Shown here: positions 37,635 to 45,300 of the stretch, one piece after another | Layout of the letters: each line of letters starts with the position of its first letter | How positions within the stretch are numbered: the stretch's first letter is position 1 | Origin: Cyclobacterium roseum | GTDB lineage: Bacteria; Bacteroidota; Bacteroidia; Cytophagales; Cyclobacteriaceae | Direction: 5' to 3' | DNA length: 64,000 nucleotides | NCBI RefSeq assembly: GCF_010119225.1 | Contig: NZ_WNKF01000002.1 | Location: 372,001-436,000 of the forward strand | Position numbers and translations under genes: made by a program | Notes under the pieces: model-generated | Told to the model about the DNA's origin: nothing | Database searches by the model: none | What the model saw: only the letters and a program-made list of their open reading frames with translations

Positions 37635-38645
37635 TCAATGAGTAGTTATGGAAGTTTGTGGATCGATCATCTTTTTAAATACCTTAAAAGCCGTTCCATT
37701 TTTAAGGGTTTCCGTGGCCATTTCCCTGGCCTTCTGAAAGGTCCACTCTGGTTTGGAGGTGAGCAAGGCCGCTGCTGCATTGGCAATAACCACCGCTTCC
37801 TGTGCTGGGCTTCCCTTACCTTGCAGAATATCGGTAAATATTTTGGCTGATTCATCTACCGTAGCACCGCCAATGATTGCTTCCGGAGACACGGTCTCAA
37901 AACCCAAGCCCTGCGGGTTTACGACCTGTTCCCCGGCATTGGAAATCCACTTAAGGTCTCCTGTTAGGGAGATTTCATCGTATCCGTCCAGGGAATGTAA
38001 GATACTAAATCGTACATCATTGTTTTGGTAAAGGTACCCATACAAGCGGGCTAGTTCAAGACTAAAAACACCCACCAATTGTTTTTTTGGAAAACTGGGG
38101 TTTACCATGGGGCCGAGCATGTTGAAAAACGTTTTTACACCCAACTCTTTTCGTACCGGCCCGATGTGTTTCATAGCGGGGTGAAACAAGGGGGCATGCA
38201 GAAAGCAGATCCCTGCCCGATCCAAACTCCTTTTAATTTCGTCCACGTCGTTGGTAAATTCATAGCCAAAATGCGCCAGCAGGTTGGAGGAGCCGCAAAC
38301 GGAGGATACCCCTACATTTCCATGCTTGGCAACCGGCTGACCCGCCCCCGCCACAATAAAGGAAGCCAGGGTGGATATGTTAAAGGTATCTTTTCCATCC
38401 CCTCCAGTGCCACAAAGATCGATGGCATCGTATTCGGGGATATTGACCGGTATGCATCTTTCCAGCATGGCCTCCCGGAACCCCATGAGTTCCTCCACCC
38501 GAACACTGCGCATCATAAATATGGTCAAAAAAGCAGCCATCTGGCTTTGGTTTACCTCTCCTGAGGTCATTTCTTTTAAAACCCCTTTTGCCTGTTCCTT
38601 ATTAAGGGTTTTGTGTTCAATCAGGTGATTCAGAATTTCTTTCAT
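37635..38645 (-). CDS. trpD: Anthranilate phosphoribosyltransferase
   Basis: A 336-residue enzyme that joins anthranilate to PRPP. The PRPP loop is seen in DLCGTGGDGKDTFNIST, followed by KHGNVGVSSVCGSSN and the GPMVNPSFPKKQLVGVF segment. Gap to trpG is 11 bases. Confidence 0.97.
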   Translation of the reverse strand: MKEILNHLIEHKTLNKEQAKGVLKEMTSGEVNQSQMAAFLTIFMMRSVRVEELMGFREAMLERCIPVNIPEYDAIDLCGTGGDGKDTFNISTLASFIVAGAGQPVAKHGNVGVSSVCGSSNLLAHFGYEFTNDVDEIKRSLDRAGICFLHAPLFHPAMKHIGPVRKELGVKTFFNMLGPMVNPSFPKKQLVGVFSLELARLYGYLYQNNDVRFSILHSLDGYDEISLTGDLKWISNAGEQVVNPQGLGFETVSPEAIIGGATVDESAKIFTDILQGKGSPAQEAVVIANAAAALLTSKPEWTFQKAREMATETLKNGTAFKVFKKMIDPQTSITTH

Positions 38646-38656
38646 GATCCAATGGT

Positions 38657-39220
38657 TTATTCTCCTTCAATCCAGTTTTTAATTATTTCCACCCCGTGTT
38701 CGGTCAAAATACTTTCGGGGTGAAATTGCAGGCCTTTTACCTGGTACTTAACATGCCTGACGGCCATGATTTGCCCATCTGGCGTTTTGGCTATCACCTC
38801 CAGTTCTTGTGGCAGCAGGGTTTCATCAATCACCCAACTGTGATACCTTCCCACGGTGAAAAATTCGGGCAGCCCTGTGAACAGCGGGTCCGGTTGGATC
38901 CGCACCTTGGAAGCCACCCCATGCACTACCTCGCTGAGGTTTATCAACCCTCCGCCAAAGGCCTCACCAATGGCCTGGTGCCCCAAACACACACCCAGGA
39001 TATCTTTGGTGGGGGCGTACTTTTTGATCAGTTCCGGCATGATCCCGGCTTCTGACGGAATCCCCGGACCGGGTGACAGCAGAATTTTATCATAATGACC
39101 CACCGCCTCCAGTCCGATCTTATCATTTCTGTAAATATCCAAATCGCAGCCCAGCTCCCGAAGTATATAGACCAGATTGTAGGTGAAGGAATCGTAATTG
39201 TCCAGTACCAGTATTTTCAT
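38657..39220 (-). CDS. trpG: Anthranilate synthase component II (glutamine amidotransferase)
   Basis: A 187-residue class I glutamine amidotransferase that supplies ammonia to TrpE. The catalytic Cys is in LGVCLGHQAIGEAFGG and the His-Glu pair in QFHPESILTEHG. It lies 24 bases after trpE. A role in p-aminobenzoate synthesis as well is possible. Confidence 0.96.
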   Translation of the reverse strand: MKILVLDNYDSFTYNLVYILRELGCDLDIYRNDKIGLEAVGHYDKILLSPGPGIPSEAGIMPELIKKYAPTKDILGVCLGHQAIGEAFGGGLINLSEVVHGVASKVRIQPDPLFTGLPEFFTVGRYHSWVIDETLLPQELEVIAKTPDGQIMAVRHVKYQVKGLQFHPESILTEHGVEIIKNWIEGE

Positions 39221-39244
39221 TGGTATGTTGTTTTCAAGTAAAAA

Positions 39245-40651
39245 TTAAATGGCCTCTGCTGATTTCAAGGCGACCCGCAAGGCTTCCAGCTTGTTACTCA
39301 CTTCCTGGAGTTCACTCTCAATGGAAGATTTGGCCACGACGCCTGCACCTGCCTGAAAGCGTAGCTGGTTGTTTTCTGAGATAAAGGAGCGAATCAAAAT
39401 GGCATGGTTAAAATCTCCATTGAATCCAAGAAATCCGATTGCCCCTCCATAAAACTTTCTAGCCTTATTTTCCAGGGAATCGATCAATTCCATGGCCCGG
39501 TACTTGGGTGCCCCCGAAAGCGTTCCGGCTGGAAAGGTGTCAGCAACCAACTGTAGGGGATTAGCACCTTTCGGTAACTCCCCGGTAACTTTAGATACCA
39601 AATGGATTACATGCGAATAATATTGTATTTCCTTAAAAACCTCCACGTTTACCTTCTCGGAGGAGCGGCTGAGGTCGTTTCTTGCAAGGTCTACCAGCAT
39701 CACATGTTCTGAATTTTCTTTGGGATCGTCGTAAAGCTTGATGGCAAGTTGGGCATCGGCCTCGTCATTACCCGTTCGTTTAAAAGTGCCGGCAATCGGA
39801 TAAATGGTCGCTTTGTTGCCTTTTACTACTATTTGCGCTTCGGGGCTGCTGCCAAAAACTTTATAGGATCCATAGTCAAAATAAAATAAATAGGGGGAAG
39901 GATTGATGGAACGAAGTGCCCGGTAGACATTAAACTCATCTCCTTTAAACCCGGTAGAAAAAGCACGCGAAAGAACGATTTGAAACACATCTCCCCGAAA
40001 GCAATGATCCCTTCCTTTGGCCAGTATCTCCAAAAATTCCGCATCGGTATAATTGGAGCTTTCCTCGCCGTCCAACTTAAAATCATAACTGGGGATGTTC
40101 TTATTGTTTAGAATCATCTCGATTTTGGAAATTCCCGATTCGTCCGGTTCACCCTCCAGGTAATGCTCAAAAATGTGCAATTCGTTTTTAAAATGATCCA
40201 CCACGATCATGTTTTTGTAGACTGCGTAATGGATCAAAGGAATTCCGGAAGTCTCAGTATTCTGTAGCGTAATATCCTCGAAATGATTGACCGCATCGTA
40301 TTGAATATACCCAAACAATCCATTGGTAATGAATTTATAGTCCAATTTTTCCTCCTGGAAGTTATTGGAAAACTGGCGCAGGGCATCCATGATTTTTTCA
40401 CCCGGTTGGAGTTCTCTGACACTGGTATCCTGATTGGGAAGGGATTGCCGGATTTCACCGTTTGTAAGGGAGAAAGAGGCCATTGGTTCGCAACAGATAT
40501 AGGAATAACTGTTTTCGTTTCCGTGGTAATCGGAACTTTCCAGTAGGATGGTATTGTGATACCTGTCCCGAATCTGGAGGTAGATGCTCACCGGGGTAAT
40601 GGTATCCGCCAGCAGCTTTTTATACCGGGTTTTGATGTTGATTGGATTCAT
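39245..40651 (-). CDS. trpE: Anthranilate synthase component I
   Basis: A 468-residue chorismate-using enzyme that makes anthranilate with TrpG. Catalytic core motifs include RGDVFQIVLSR, SINPSPYLFYFD, PIAGTFKRTGNDEADAQLA, LVDLARNDLSR and DTFPAGTLSGAPKYRAMELID. The ATG at 40651 (MNPINIKTRYKKLL) is chosen; the frame stays open upstream through the attenuator hairpin, which cannot be a normal coding start. It is the first structural gene of trpEGDCFBA-aroF, under the attenuator. Confidence 0.97.
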   Translation of the reverse strand: MNPINIKTRYKKLLADTITPVSIYLQIRDRYHNTILLESSDYHGNENSYSYICCEPMASFSLTNGEIRQSLPNQDTSVRELQPGEKIMDALRQFSNNFQEEKLDYKFITNGLFGYIQYDAVNHFEDITLQNTETSGIPLIHYAVYKNMIVVDHFKNELHIFEHYLEGEPDESGISKIEMILNNKNIPSYDFKLDGEESSNYTDAEFLEILAKGRDHCFRGDVFQIVLSRAFSTGFKGDEFNVYRALRSINPSPYLFYFDYGSYKVFGSSPEAQIVVKGNKATIYPIAGTFKRTGNDEADAQLAIKLYDDPKENSEHVMLVDLARNDLSRSSEKVNVEVFKEIQYYSHVIHLVSKVTGELPKGANPLQLVADTFPAGTLSGAPKYRAMELIDSLENKARKFYGGAIGFLGFNGDFNHAILIRSFISENNQLRFQAGAGVVAKSSIESELQEVSNKLEALRVALKSAEAI

Positions 40652-40670
40652 ATGCTGTGTTTTTAAAATA

Positions 40671-40700
40671 AAAAAAGGCCTGCCGGGAGTCCAGCAAGCC
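40671..40700 (-). terminator. trp operon attenuator terminator
   Basis: On the minus strand GGCTTGCTGG pairs with CCGGCAGGCC (10 bp, two G-T) around ACTC and runs into seven T, 20 bases before the trpE ATG. An upstream segment GGGAGAACAGC (40739-40749), right after the leader-peptide stop, can instead pair with GCTGGACTCCC (40685-40695) of this hairpin. The two structures are mutually exclusive, as in classical attenuation. Confidence 0.88.
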
Positions 40701-40750
40701 TTGGTTATATTGATACTAACAAATTTGGGCAATGGATAGCTGTTCTCCCT

Positions 40751-40798
40751 CTAAAAGAAGTATGACACCCACCACCAAATTTGATTCGTTTTTTTCAT
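40751..40798 (-). CDS. trpL: trp operon leader peptide, MKKTNQIWWWVSYFF
   Basis: A 15-residue open frame with three consecutive Trp codons (40769-40777) placed between a strong promoter and the attenuator of the trp operon. Its stop codon ends 2 bases before the antiterminator strand. A ribosome that finishes the peptide would cover that strand and allow termination; one stalled at the Trp codons would leave it free. The start codon lies only a few bases after the predicted transcription start, so translation may be nearly leaderless. No Shine-Dalgarno is seen. Confidence 0.85.
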   Translation of the reverse strand: MKKTNQIWWWVSYFF

Positions 40799-40807
40799 AA
40801 GGTTGGG

Positions 40808-40837
40808 CAAATATAGAAAAGGACTATCATTATCAAA
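40808..40837 (-). promoter_or_regulatory. Promoter of the trp operon
   Basis: On the minus strand TTTG (40834-40837) and TATATTTG (40808-40815) are 18 bases apart, close to the Bacteroidota consensus. Transcription would begin near 40801-40803, just before the leader peptide. Confidence 0.78.
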
Positions 40838-40992
40838 AATAAAAGGGATTTATTTTAGCCGGGAATTTTTAGCCAGCTTTTCCTGAGTAAGAAATCCTTC
40901 GTAGCAAAGGTCAATCCATAGGAATGGAAGCCGCTGAGAAAGCTTCGCTTCTTTGGAACAGAGCCCATGGGTTGGTTAGAAAAACAACTGCA

Positions 40993-41946
40993 TTAGCCTC
41001 TTTTTTCCGGAAACCAGCATTCGCGAATGATCCCCATCCCATATCCCAGTAATTGTCCGTAGGAGGTGAGTATCGCCAAAAGGCCTACTTTCAGACTTTC
41101 TAAAGCGGATACAAAAACGGCAAGCGTCCACAAGCCATATAATCCCGCCAAAATCAGACCCATGGTAGGAAAAAGAAGGAAGAGAAAAGGAATCATAGCT
41201 AGACCGAGGAGAAAAAGTACCGGCAATAAATGAACCCATTTTACAGCTTCCGGATGAAAGCGGCGTATAAATACCCTGTTTCTGCCAAACTGGAAACTTT
41301 GCCTGAGAAAGGATTTCAGGCTGTTTTTCCGCCGGTGAAAAACACTGGCTTCTGCAATCAGTTCCAGCCGAAAACCTGCTTTTTTTATCCGCATACTGAT
41401 TTCGATGTCCTCTGCCATATTAGGGTGAATAAAGCCTCCCAGTCGCTCATAAACTTCTCTGGAGAACCCCATGTTGTACCCTCTTGCCTGATAATTCGCC
41501 GGATTTTTCATTTTCCCGCGGATTCCGCCGGTAGTCAGAAAAGAAGTCATGCTAACATTCATTGCTTTCTGCCAGTCAGAAAAGCTCACATCTGCATCAT
41601 CGGGTCCCCCATGGGCATCGAGGGAGCGATTTTGAATCGCCTCAAGCAGGATTTTCAGATAGTCCGGGGGAACCACACAATCGGAATCAAAAAAAACGAA
41701 ATAGGCTCCGCGGGCCAGTTCCATCCCCTTGTTTCGCGCAAAACCCTGTCCGGTATTCGGTTGAAAATGATAGGTCAAATCCAACCCATGCTTAAAGGCT
41801 TTCACCTCAGTCGCGCAGGTGATTTCCGAACCGTCGTCCACAATCAATACTTCAAAGTCGGTATAGGTTTGTCTGCTTAGACTTTCCAGTAGTTCCACTA
41901 CCTCGGAGGGGCGGTTGTAAACCGGAATAATGACGGAAAAGCGCAT
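40993..41946 (-). CDS. GT2 family glycosyltransferase
   Basis: A 317-residue GT-A fold enzyme. It starts with FSVIIPVYNRPSEVVELLESL, has the FVFFDSDCVVP (DxD-like) metal site near residue 95, and AEDIEISMRIKKAGF (ED acceptor motif). Two hydrophobic segments near the C-terminus (about 238-285) anchor it in the membrane. It probably adds sugars to a lipid-linked or surface glycan. Its start overlaps the stop of the second GT2 gene by one base. Confidence 0.9.
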   Translation of the reverse strand: MRFSVIIPVYNRPSEVVELLESLSRQTYTDFEVLIVDDGSEITCATEVKAFKHGLDLTYHFQPNTGQGFARNKGMELARGAYFVFFDSDCVVPPDYLKILLEAIQNRSLDAHGGPDDADVSFSDWQKAMNVSMTSFLTTGGIRGKMKNPANYQARGYNMGFSREVYERLGGFIHPNMAEDIEISMRIKKAGFRLELIAEASVFHRRKNSLKSFLRQSFQFGRNRVFIRRFHPEAVKWVHLLPVLFLLGLAMIPFLFLLFPTMGLILAGLYGLWTLAVFVSALESLKVGLLAILTSYGQLLGYGMGIIRECWFPEKRG

Positions 41947-42908
41947 CAGTTATCTTTCTTGATTTCCTCGGCAATATTGTAGTCGCTTTTGCGGGAAGTA
42001 TTGGAGGTCATCATCTCAGCCATAAAACCCGTCAGAAAAAGTTGAACACCGACTATCAGGGCTACCAGTGCCAGAAAAAAGAGGGGCTGATCGGTGATTT
42101 CACGTACAGCGACTCCATTTCGCAATCCCTGAATTTTTTCAAAGATCAACCAAACCGTGATGATAAACCCAGACAAAAATGAGAGTGTCCCCAAGGCACC
42201 AAAAAAATGCATGGGATTTTTCCGGTAGCGGTTGACAAAGGAAACCGAAATCAGATCCAGAAAACCATGAATAAAGCGCTCCAGGCCAAACTTCGTCGTT
42301 CCATACTTCCGGGGCCGATGCGCGACTTCCTTTTCCCCTATTTTCCCAAATCCATTCCATTTGGCGATCAGCGGAATGTAGCGATGCATCTCCCCGTAGA
42401 TGTGGATGTTTTTGACTACCCGTTGGGAATAGGCCTTAAGTCCACAATTAAAATCATGTAGGGGAATACCAGACAATAAACGGGTCACTCCGTTAAAAAA
42501 ACGGGAGGGCAGGGTTTTGGAAAGGGGGTCATACCGCTTTCTTTTCCACCCGCTGATCAGATCATACCCCTCCTCCTTAATCATGCGATAAAGTTCAGGG
42601 ATTTCCTCGGGGCTATCCTGAAGATCGGCATCCATGGTGACCACCACCTCGCCATCGGCTTTAGAAAAACCAACATCCAGAGCGGCCGATTTTCCGTAGT
42701 TGCGGATAAACCGGACTGCTTTTACGCGGCAGTCCTTTTGGGATAAGGCCTGAATCACTTTCCAGGATTCATCGCTCGATCCATCATCAATGTATATCAG
42801 TTCAAAATCCAGCCGGGAAGCCTCCATCACTGCGTAGATCCATTCCTGAAGCTCGGGAAGGGATTCTTCTTCATTATAAACGGGTATGAGGATAGATAGC
42901 TGCGGCAT
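41946..42908 (-). CDS. GT2 family glycosyltransferase, DPM1/ArnC-like
   Basis: A 320-residue polyprenyl-phosphate sugar transferase type GT2. It shows LSILIPVYNEEESLPELQ, IYIDDGSSDESW, VVTMDADLQDSPEEIP and the conserved NCGLKAYSQRVV and EVAHRPRKYGTTKFG segments. Two C-terminal transmembrane helices (about 230-258 and 268-293) follow. Relatives move a sugar to undecaprenyl phosphate on the inner face of the membrane. It is coupled to the next GT2 gene. Confidence 0.93.
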   Translation of the reverse strand: MPQLSILIPVYNEEESLPELQEWIYAVMEASRLDFELIYIDDGSSDESWKVIQALSQKDCRVKAVRFIRNYGKSAALDVGFSKADGEVVVTMDADLQDSPEEIPELYRMIKEEGYDLISGWKRKRYDPLSKTLPSRFFNGVTRLLSGIPLHDFNCGLKAYSQRVVKNIHIYGEMHRYIPLIAKWNGFGKIGEKEVAHRPRKYGTTKFGLERFIHGFLDLISVSFVNRYRKNPMHFFGALGTLSFLSGFIITVWLIFEKIQGLRNGVAVREITDQPLFFLALVALIVGVQLFLTGFMAEMMTSNTSRKSDYNIAEEIKKDN

Positions 42909-42914
42909 GCGGTA

Positions 42915-43472
42915 TTAAAAGTCTGTCGATTTATCTCTTTTTTTAAGAATGGCTCCCAGAATCAGTGCAAGAACGGCATAGATGATTAGGGAAATCCCAA
43001 AGGCCTTAATTTGACCCCCAAAAGTGAAATTGGATGCCATTTCTTTGCGCATATCGTCGATCTGTTCGCCGGATAGGCTATCTCCGGCACCTAGACTATC
43101 CAACATGGCGACCATATTTTCCAGTTGCGTCTCTACCAGTAATTCGGGAAGTCCCGGGTGAATTACAAAATACAGTAGCATATTACCTACCGTAGTGATC
43201 AGTCCGGATACGATGAGTGTGACAAAAGAAAATTGAAATGCAGTACTAAAATCCATAAACCCACCGATCTCTTTTCGGTACTGTTTGCCAAAATAGATTA
43301 CCTGTGCAAAAAATAGGACCAATACCAGAAAACCGTACCATCCAGCTACCAGGTAGCTGTAATCCAGAAAATATACAATGAAATTAATGCTTAGCATGAC
43401 CAGACCAATAACCAGTCCGGTATTAAGTGCTGCCTTTGCAGGAGAATTTGATGATTGAGGTTGTGGCTCCAT
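42915..43472 (-). CDS. DUF4199 membrane protein
   Basis: A 185-residue protein with four transmembrane helices (about residues 16-36, 43-60, 80-103, 150-172). The FGKQYRKEIGGFMDFSTAFQFSFVTLIVSGLI segment is typical of DUF4199, a family found mostly in Bacteroidota and without known function. It is 2 bases downstream of a second DUF4199 gene, so the two are probably a divergent duplicate pair. Confidence 0.88.
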   Translation of the reverse strand: MEPQPQSSNSPAKAALNTGLVIGLVMLSINFIVYFLDYSYLVAGWYGFLVLVLFFAQVIYFGKQYRKEIGGFMDFSTAFQFSFVTLIVSGLITTVGNMLLYFVIHPGLPELLVETQLENMVAMLDSLGAGDSLSGEQIDDMRKEMASNFTFGGQIKAFGISLIIYAVLALILGAILKKRDKSTDF

Positions 43473-43474
43473 AA

Positions 43475-44002
43475 TTATGAATGTTGTGTTGATTGATTAG
43501 ACCTTTTTAAAATTATGGAAATTATGATGGTAAAAAACAATCCCGGGAAGATTTTTCTAAGAAAATCGTTGATGGCCACATCCCATCTGCTCATATCGGC
43601 AATACTGTCATAGGTATCGGTATAGGCTTTTTCGTTCAACTGTTCCTTCAAGATCTCCTGGTTGTCCAGCATCAGGTTCAAATTTACCTGCCGGAACGTT
43701 TCAAATACTTGCGGCGCTACCTGCAGGAATATAAATACATAAAATGCGGAAAGTACCGCCATCAATGTGTACACAAAGAAACCCACCGTCATCCCCTGAC
43801 TGAAAAAGAGTTCCCCTTGATTATAGCTATCCCGAAAGCTTTTGATTGCAAAAAACACAAAAATAGGCGTGAAAACATAGCCTATGATCAGATTCATGCT
43901 TACCGGCTCTACGTCCATAAAGTACATCACCAGCATACCCAGTAAGCACAAACCAGCCCCGGAAAGACCAAAGGGATAAGCTGCATTCCAATACCTATTC
44001 AT
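43475..44002 (-). CDS. DUF4199 membrane protein (second copy)
   Basis: A 175-residue membrane protein with four helices and the same family pattern (IKSFRDSYNQGELFFSQGMTVGFFVYTLM). Its start overlaps the end of the dihydroorotase-like gene by 8 bases, so the pair is translated in one operon. Confidence 0.87.
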   Translation of the reverse strand: MNRYWNAAYPFGLSGAGLCLLGMLVMYFMDVEPVSMNLIIGYVFTPIFVFFAIKSFRDSYNQGELFFSQGMTVGFFVYTLMAVLSAFYVFIFLQVAPQVFETFRQVNLNLMLDNQEILKEQLNEKAYTDTYDSIADMSRWDVAINDFLRKIFPGLFFTIIISIILKRSNQSTQHS

Positions 44003-45242
44003 GGATACCCATTGTTTTACTGTTATTAACCAGGTATTTTACACGGCCTTTTAGCGTCTGCCTCCAAAAAGGACTATTTTCAGCCAACGAAGCATTGCTT
44101 CCCTGATCCAGCACCCAGGCCTCATTGGGATCAAAGACCGTGAGACTGGTCCATTCCGCCTCTTTTAGCCCCAATACCTTTTGGGGGCCGGAAGTGAGTT
44201 TACTGACAAGTAGCGGATATCCCAACTCTTCCGCCAGCCTCACCAAAGCGGGAATAAAGGTAGGCAATCCTGACATACCAAATGGAGCCAAATCAAATTC
44301 CATGTTTTTTGCATCGTTGTCATGGGGAACGTGGTTAGAAACCAATGCATCCAGGGTACCGTCTTTCAATCCTTCCACCAATGCCTTGCGCTGCGCCTGT
44401 CCCCGAAAAGGCGGCATGACTTTCAGTTGCGTATCAAAATCCATAAGGTCTTCATCCGTAAAAAGCAACTGATAGATAGAAACATCTGCTGTCACTGCCA
44501 GTCCTTCTTCCTTGGCTCGTCGGATTTGCTGCAGCGCTCCAATCGTACTTACGGTTTGAAAATGAAGCCTGCCACCGGTATAGCGAAGTATTTCGAGATT
44601 TTTTTGCACCGCTACCTCCTCTGCCAGATCCGGAATGCCCTTCAGCCCAAGCTGCGTGGATACCACTCCTTCATGCATGTGTCCAAATAAGGAGAGCATC
44701 GGATCCTGACTTTGATCAAAAAGAACCCCGTCAAATTTTTGAAGGTACTGCAGGGCTTTCATCATACGATCCGAATGAGATAAAGCGGTCAACCCTTCAC
44801 CAAATACCCTCACCCCATAATGATTCAAGTCCAGCATCTCTGTCAATTCATTCCCCATCTGGTCTCTGGTCACCCCGGCCTGAACATGAAAAGTCGGAAA
44901 GAGATGTGCCGTTCTGCTCTGCACATAGGCCACCTCGTTTTTTGTCTGCAGCGGCGGTTGGGTATTCGGTAGCAGTACTGCTTGCGTCATTCCGCCCTGG
45001 ATGAGTGCTTCGCCAAGGCTTTCGAGCGTTTCCCGGTATTCCATCCCCGGTTCTCCCGAAAAGCATCTTAAATCCATCCATCCCCTGGAACCCAAAAGCT
45101 TCGAACAGTCGATCCTGGTTTCATTTTCCCCGGAAACACCGGAAGTAGCTTTGTTCAGGGTTCTACCATCAAAAATATAATCAGCGGGAGGAAGAATTTC
45201 CTTTTCAGTAATGATTTTAAGAGACTGAAAACGTACGGTCAT
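43995..45242 (-). CDS. Dihydroorotase-like protein lacking metal ligands
   Basis: A 415-residue amidohydrolase-fold protein of the dihydroorotase family (PyrC/PyrX type). The usual metal-binding HxH (DxHxHxREPG) is replaced by MDLRCFSGEPG. The later Asp/His site reads SNHVPHD where active enzymes have DHAPH, with Asp changed to Asn. The fold is otherwise kept (AVLPNTQPPLQTKN, HEGVVSTQLGLKGIP, DFDTQLKVMPPFR). Non-catalytic dihydroorotases stabilise aspartate transcarbamoylase in other bacteria; a similar role is possible. The ATG at 45242 (MTVRFQSLK) is used because the upstream open frame lies inside the TamL gene. Confidence 0.83.
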   Translation of the reverse strand: MTVRFQSLKIITEKEILPPADYIFDGRTLNKATSGVSGENETRIDCSKLLGSRGWMDLRCFSGEPGMEYRETLESLGEALIQGGMTQAVLLPNTQPPLQTKNEVAYVQSRTAHLFPTFHVQAGVTRDQMGNELTEMLDLNHYGVRVFGEGLTALSHSDRMMKALQYLQKFDGVLFDQSQDPMLSLFGHMHEGVVSTQLGLKGIPDLAEEVAVQKNLEILRYTGGRLHFQTVSTIGALQQIRRAKEEGLAVTADVSIYQLLFTDEDLMDFDTQLKVMPPFRGQAQRKALVEGLKDGTLDALVSNHVPHDNDAKNMEFDLAPFGMSGLPTFIPALVRLAEELGYPLLVSKLTSGPQKVLGLKEAEWTSLTVFDPNEAWVLDQGSNASLAENSPFWRQTLKGRVKYLVNNSKTMGIHE

Positions 45243-45300
45243 GGGCGGAAAGTATTTTTGCAAAACTGCAATTTTATTCCTTAAAATGGAAATTAATTCA

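Noticed and set aside
40652..40732. N-terminal extension of TrpE through the attenuator
   Set aside because: The frame is open by chance, but it would run across the terminator hairpin, and TrpE similarity starts at the ATG at 40651.
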